A DNA stretch of 64,000 nucleotides from Novosphingobium ovatum (GTDB taxonomy: Bacteria > Pseudomonadota > Alphaproteobacteria > Sphingomonadales > Sphingomonadaceae). Every line of letters starts with the position of its first letter. The first letter of the stretch is position 1. The DNA lies in assembly GCF_009909235.1 (NCBI RefSeq), contig NZ_JAAAPO010000001.1:682001-746000 (forward strand), in the 5' to 3' direction. The notes under the pieces are model-generated. The model made no database searches. It was not told where the DNA came from and saw only the letters and a list, made by a program, of their open reading frames with translations. Shown here piece by piece: positions 60,743 through 64,000 of this stretch. A program made the translations under genes and the position numbers.

Positions 60743-61825
60743 TTATCGCCGGCTGCTCCCACGCGGCAGCAGGCGGACGGGGACGCGCTGTTTTTCGTTG
60801 GGCTTGTCCGCGATGACCGACAACAGGCGGTCCACCAGCATTTCGCCCGCCGCCTGAAAATCCGGTTCGACCGAGGAGAGGGGAGGCGCCGAGTGCATCC
60901 CCGCCTTGATCCCGTCAAACCCGACCAGCCCCACCTGTTCAGGCACGGCAATCCCCTGTTCGCGCAGCACGTTCAGCGCCCCAAGCGCCATTTCGTCGCA
61001 GCAGGCAAAGATCGCGTCAAACGGCTCGCCCGAGCGGATCAGTTGCACCGCCGCGCGGCGGCCCTGTTCCTCACGCGTGTGGCCTTCCTCGAACCGGGCG
61101 AGGCGCGGCTTCAGCCCATTGGCGACCATGCATTCGGCATAGCCCTCATAGCGCTCCCAGAACTGCCGCTGGGCCGAGGTTTCGGACGCGATGCAGACGA
61201 TATCGCGATAGCCCGAATCAAGCAGATGTTCGGTCGCCATGCGCGCGCCGCCGTGGTTGTCGGATCGGATCCAGTCCAGATCCTCATGCGGGCTGCCCCA
61301 GCAGACCAGATGCGCCCCGCTTTGCCCCAGTGTGTGGAAATAGTCCCACGCGGGGCGATTCTCGCTGGTGCCGATGACGATCAACCCGTCCGCCTTGCGC
61401 TGCTCCTGATAGAGGCCCCACAAACGGTCGGGAGCGCCCTGAAAGCTGACCAGCGTTTCGTGCCGCCGGCGTGACGCCGCTGCGCAGACGCTGCCCAGTA
61501 GGGCGTAATGGAAGGGGTTGAAACTCTTGAACTCTTCATCCGGGCGGCAGACCACGACCACCGCCAGCGTGCCCGTTTTGCCGGTGCGCAGGCGGGCCGC
61601 GTTCTCGTCCACATGATAGTTCAGCTTGGCAGCGGCGGCCGCGACGCGGGCGCGTGTCGCCTCGCTCACCACCGGGTCACCGGCCAGCGCGCGGCTGACG
61701 GTCGACTGGCTCACCCCCGCCTCGGCGGCGACGTCGAATGACGTCACGCGATAGCGCCGCTTGGCCGGGTCGGCCGCTGCGGCGCTGAACGGGGTCTTGA
61801 TCGAGATGTCGCTTTCGTCCGCCAT
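60743..61825 (-). CDS. LacI-family transcriptional regulator
   Basis: A 360-residue repressor. The HTH lies at about residues 27-50 (VTSFDVAAEAGVSQSTVSRALAG), with hinge helix YHVDENAARLRTGKTGTLAVVV, then a periplasmic-binding-protein-like sensor domain. An N-terminal extension of about 24 residues before the HTH is unusual. The ligand is unknown; no sugar operon is next to it. Confidence 0.9.
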   Translation of the reverse strand: MADESDISIKTPFSAAAADPAKRRYRVTSFDVAAEAGVSQSTVSRALAGDPVVSEATRARVAAAAAKLNYHVDENAARLRTGKTGTLAVVVVCRPDEEFKSFNPFHYALLGSVCAAASRRRHETLVSFQGAPDRLWGLYQEQRKADGLIVIGTSENRPAWDYFHTLGQSGAHLVCWGSPHEDLDWIRSDNHGGARMATEHLLDSGYRDIVCIASETSAQRQFWERYEGYAECMVANGLKPRLARFEEGHTREEQGRRAAVQLIRSGEPFDAIFACCDEMALGALNVLREQGIAVPEQVGLVGFDGIKAGMHSAPPLSSVEPDFQAAGEMLVDRLLSVIADKPNEKQRVPVRLLPRGSSRR

Positions 61826-61934
61826 GGTTTTGTCTTGTCAGCAGCTTGGGCAAAATGTCCAGAGGGCATCGCGCCGTTGCGGTGCCTTTTGGGGAAGAAA
61901 TCTGCGGGTTTGCGCTGTCCTCTCCGCGATGGTC

Positions 61935-62705
61935 TTACACTGCGCCCAGCCCGCCATCCAGCCGGATTTCACTGCCGGTGACAAAGGCGGCATCAGGGCC
62001 GGCCAAATAGAGCGCGGCGGCGGCGACTTCGGCCGGGGTGCCGATGCGGCCCATCGGCAATTGCCGCCCCAGCCGGGCGCGCAAGGCGTCGGGTGCCATG
62101 GTGGGGGCAAAATGGTCCAGCATCGGCGTGTCGACATAGGCGGGGATGACGCAATTGGCGCGCACGGGGTGGCCGGCCTGTGCCTCGCCCACGGCGATGG
62201 CGCGGGTCAGTGCCCACACCGCCGCCTTGGCCGCGCCATAGGCGGCCAGTTCCGCCCGCGCCGAAAACGCCGCCGAGGAGGCCATGTTGACGATGGCCGC
62301 GCCCCCCGCCAGCCCCGCGCCCGCGCCGCGCAGCAGCGGCAATGCCATGCGGCAGCCCAGAAAGGTGCCTTCGACATGGACGGAAAAAGTGTCGCGCCAT
62401 GTTTCCAGCGCCACCTCGTCAAACCGGCCGCCGCTGGCGATACCGGCATTGTTGACCAGAATGGCCAGTCCGCCCAGCGTCGATTGGCACAGGTCCAGTG
62501 CGGCGGCCCATTGCGCCTGATCGGTCACGTCCAGCCCGCAGGACAGCGCCGAGGCGCCAATCGCATCGGCCGTGGCGGCGGCGGCGGCGGCATCGATATC
62601 GCTGCACAACACCTGTGCGCCCTGCGCGGCCAAGGCAGCCGCGATCGCCGCGCCGATCCCGCCGCCAGCCCCCGTTACCAGCGCGGCGCGTCCCGCCAGT
62701 TTCAC
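61935..62705 (-). CDS. short-chain dehydrogenase/reductase
   Basis: Classical SDR of 256 aa. The cofactor motif is VTGAGGGIGAAIAAALA at about residues 11-27, NNAGIASGG is the structural motif, and the catalytic residues are Ser in NMASSAAFSARAELAAYGAAKAA with Tyr and Lys of YxxxK. The Asp after the second strand (CSDIDAAA) suggests NAD(H) preference. The substrate is unknown. It overlaps the NUDIX gene by ATGA. Confidence 0.88.
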   Translation of the reverse strand: MKLAGRAALVTGAGGGIGAAIAAALAAQGAQVLCSDIDAAAAAATADAIGASALSCGLDVTDQAQWAAALDLCQSTLGGLAILVNNAGIASGGRFDEVALETWRDTFSVHVEGTFLGCRMALPLLRGAGAGLAGGAAIVNMASSAAFSARAELAAYGAAKAAVWALTRAIAVGEAQAGHPVRANCVIPAYVDTPMLDHFAPTMAPDALRARLGRQLPMGRIGTPAEVAAAALYLAGPDAAFVTGSEIRLDGGLGAV

Positions 62706-63283
62706 CGCGCCGTGCCCAGAATATGCGGGGCCAGCAGCATCAGGATTTTGACGTCGATCGCATCGCCCATAGCCCTGCGCGCGGCGATGAATTGCGGGAT
62801 ATGGGCCAGCGCGACGCGGTGGGTGATGATGTTTTCATCGTCCACGCCGCCGCCCGGCCCCACCCGCGTCAGGTCATGCGCGCGCAGCAGGGTAAAGCTT
62901 TCCGTGACCATGCCGGGGCTGGAATAAAAGTCCCCCACCACCTCCATCCGGGCGGCGCGATAGCCGGTTTCCTCTTCCAGTTCGCGGTTGGCTGCTTCGG
63001 TGGCGTCCTCGTCGGCGCTGGCGGCCACGTCGCCCACCAATCCGGCGGGCAGTTCGATGCAATTGCGGCCCAGCGGCACGCGGAATTGTTCGACCAGCAG
63101 GACGTGGTCATTGGCATCCACCGCCAGAATCACGGCGGCGCGGATGTTGCGCGCGCGGCTGACATATTCCCAATTGCCGCGCTGTTTGGTGGTGATGAAG
63201 CGGCCCTGCCACACCACTTCCTCCTGCGCGCTGCGCCAGGTCTGGGTGATCGGGGCGTCATGCGGGGTGGGGGTGTCGGCCAT
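62702..63283 (-). CDS. NUDIX hydrolase (ADP-sugar pyrophosphatase-like)
   Basis: A 193-residue NUDIX protein. The NUDIX box is visible from GLVGDVAASADEDATEAANRELEEETGYRA (Gly, REL.EETG; the REL-EE core is intact), after an EFRVP-like beta-sheet region FRVPLGRNCIELPAG. It resembles ADP-ribose/ADP-sugar pyrophosphatases. A five- to eight-residue insertion lengthens the loop before REL. Start MADTPTPHDAP at 63283; the frame is open to 63343. Confidence 0.85.
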   Translation of the reverse strand: MADTPTPHDAPITQTWRSAQEEVVWQGRFITTKQRGNWEYVSRARNIRAAVILAVDANDHVLLVEQFRVPLGRNCIELPAGLVGDVAASADEDATEAANRELEEETGYRAARMEVVGDFYSSPGMVTESFTLLRAHDLTRVGPGGGVDDENIITHRVALAHIPQFIAARRAMGDAIDVKILMLLAPHILGTAR

Positions 63284-63404
63284 GCTTGGTCCTGTCGCTG
63301 AACGTTCGGGCGTCCTGCATAACCGCTGCGGGGCGAGGCGCAACCATTCTGCGCCTTGGCGGCGGTTGCGGAGGGCCGGCGGCTGTGGCAGACCGGCGGC
63401 AGGG

Positions 63405-63419
63405 TTAACGAGGCTTTAA
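63405..63419. promoter_or_regulatory. candidate CtrA box before mscL
   Basis: TTAA-CGAGGCT-TTAA fits the alphaproteobacterial CtrA motif TTAA-N7-TTAA. It ends 10 nt before the mscL ATG. A chance match is possible. Confidence 0.35.
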
Positions 63420-63429
63420 GGGGGCGCCC

Positions 63430-63864
63430 ATGTTGCAGGAATTCAAGACCTTTATCGCACGAGGCAATGTGCTGGATCTGGCGGTCGGTGTGATCATCGG
63501 CGGCGCATTTGGCAAAATCGTCGCGTCGCTGACCGATGATGTGCTGATGCCGATCATTGGCAAGGTTACCGGCGGCATCGATTTTTCGTCGAAATTTGTG
63601 CTGCTGGGCGATGTTCCGGCCAGCTACACCGGCTCGCTGACCGATTACGCCGCGCTGAAAAAGGCGGGCGTGGCGATGCTGGGTTATGGCTCGTTCATCA
63701 CGGCGGTTATCAACTTTCTGATCATGGCCTTTGTCATCTTTCTGATCGTCAAGGCGGCCAACAAGGCCACCGAAAAGCCCGCCGCGCCCGAGGCACCGGC
63801 CGCGCCCGCTGGCCCCAGCGAGATCGATCTGCTGACCGAGATCCGTGACGCGCTGAAGAAATAA
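63430..63864 (+). CDS. mscL: large-conductance mechanosensitive channel
   Basis: MscL, 144 aa, the emergency release valve for osmotic downshock in the inner membrane. It has [31 protein letters not shown] with TM1, the [15 protein letters not shown] periplasmic loop, TM2 [21 protein letters not shown] and a cytoplasmic helix ending [11 protein letters not shown], with an Ala/Pro linker. A standard-length protein and a clear terminator follow. Confidence 0.96.
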   Translation: MLQEFKTFIARGNVLDLAVGVIIGGAFGKIVASLTDDVLMPIIGKVTGGIDFSSKFVLLGDVPASYTGSLTDYAALKKAGVAMLGYGSFITAVINFLIMAFVIFLIVKAANKATEKPAAPEAPAAPAGPSEIDLLTEIRDALKK

Positions 63865-63891
63865 GCGGCGTCATTTCAGCTAAATGGGGAA

Positions 63892-63918
63892 GGGGGCCAT
63901 CGCGCCCCCTTTTCTTTT
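63892..63918 (+). terminator. mscL terminator
   Basis: GGGGGC, loop CATCGC, GCCCCC, then TTTTCTTTTT. It lies 28 nt after the mscL stop. The last 82 bases of the window show no gene. Confidence 0.92.
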
Positions 63919-64000
63919 TGGCGCACAGGCCTATATGCGGTTCTGCCGGTTTCGACCGGATATGGCGATAAACTGCGGCGTGCAATAGGCGCAGCGGACC

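Overview
The window is GC-rich alphaproteobacterial chromosome. A spermidine-type polyamine cluster, betaine-lipid genes, the CckA/CpdR cell-cycle phosphorelay, a GTTC-N7-GTTC LexA box before recA and a SapC-family gene together point to the Sphingomonadales, most like Novosphingobium or Sphingobium. This assignment is an inference from gene content, because there is no 16S gene here.

Bases 1 to about 19,400 are the late half of a P2-like (Peduovirus-type) prophage. The head-tail block runs on the minus strand from the scaffold/protease gene (O) at 14.8 kb down to the tail tube gene (FII) at 99, and continues beyond base 1. Terminase (P) and portal (Q) diverge on the plus strand, followed by a D12-class DNA adenine methyltransferase, a terminator and a possible cos site. 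Order on the minus strand is O-N-M-(small TM)-L-(Cys-rich)-X-R-S-J-I-H-tailspike-holin-endolysin-holin-Rz/Rz1-(two-gene low-GC insert)-V-W-FI-FII. Thus V and W are separated from J and I by the fibre and lysis genes, unlike P2. Integrase, repressor and replication genes are not in the window. Four copies of a 19-bp dyad (GGTAAW-N7-TTTACC) lie at an almost constant distance before the V, W, J and terminase start codons. An AT-rich cluster of GGTAAT half-sites, also organised in pairs, lies at the right prophage edge.

From 19.8 to 34.8 kb come housekeeping genes: arylamine N-acetyltransferase, moaB, a lytic transglycosylase, a cysteine-free uracil-DNA-glycosylase-like protein, ETF:ubiquinone oxidoreductase, ispE, an N-formylglutamate amidohydrolase-family protein, a membrane glycosyltransferase, the NAD(P)HX repair enzyme, an RNA uridine methyltransferase, and the btaA-btaB betaine-lipid pair with a Pho-box-like repeat upstream.

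From 34.9 to 39.2 kb lies a polyamine locus: carboxy(nor)spermidine dehydrogenase, a DUF486 membrane protein, carboxynorspermidine decarboxylase, then a separately promoted ornithine/lysine decarboxylase with a structured leader. Together these would make spermidine from ornithine and aspartate semialdehyde. smpB, a DUF2062 membrane protein, cckA, recA and alaS follow.

From 47 to 64 kb are a DUF1775 copper-binding-type protein, a KefB-like antiporter, a TPR protein, icd, a family 2 glycosyltransferase, tRNA-Val(GAC), cpdR, a second N-formylglutamate amidohydrolase, a structured intergenic region that may encode a small RNA, sapC, a GlcD-type FAD oxidoreductase, a DEAD-box helicase, a LacI regulator, an SDR/NUDIX pair and mscL. 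No IS element, CRISPR array or rRNA was seen.
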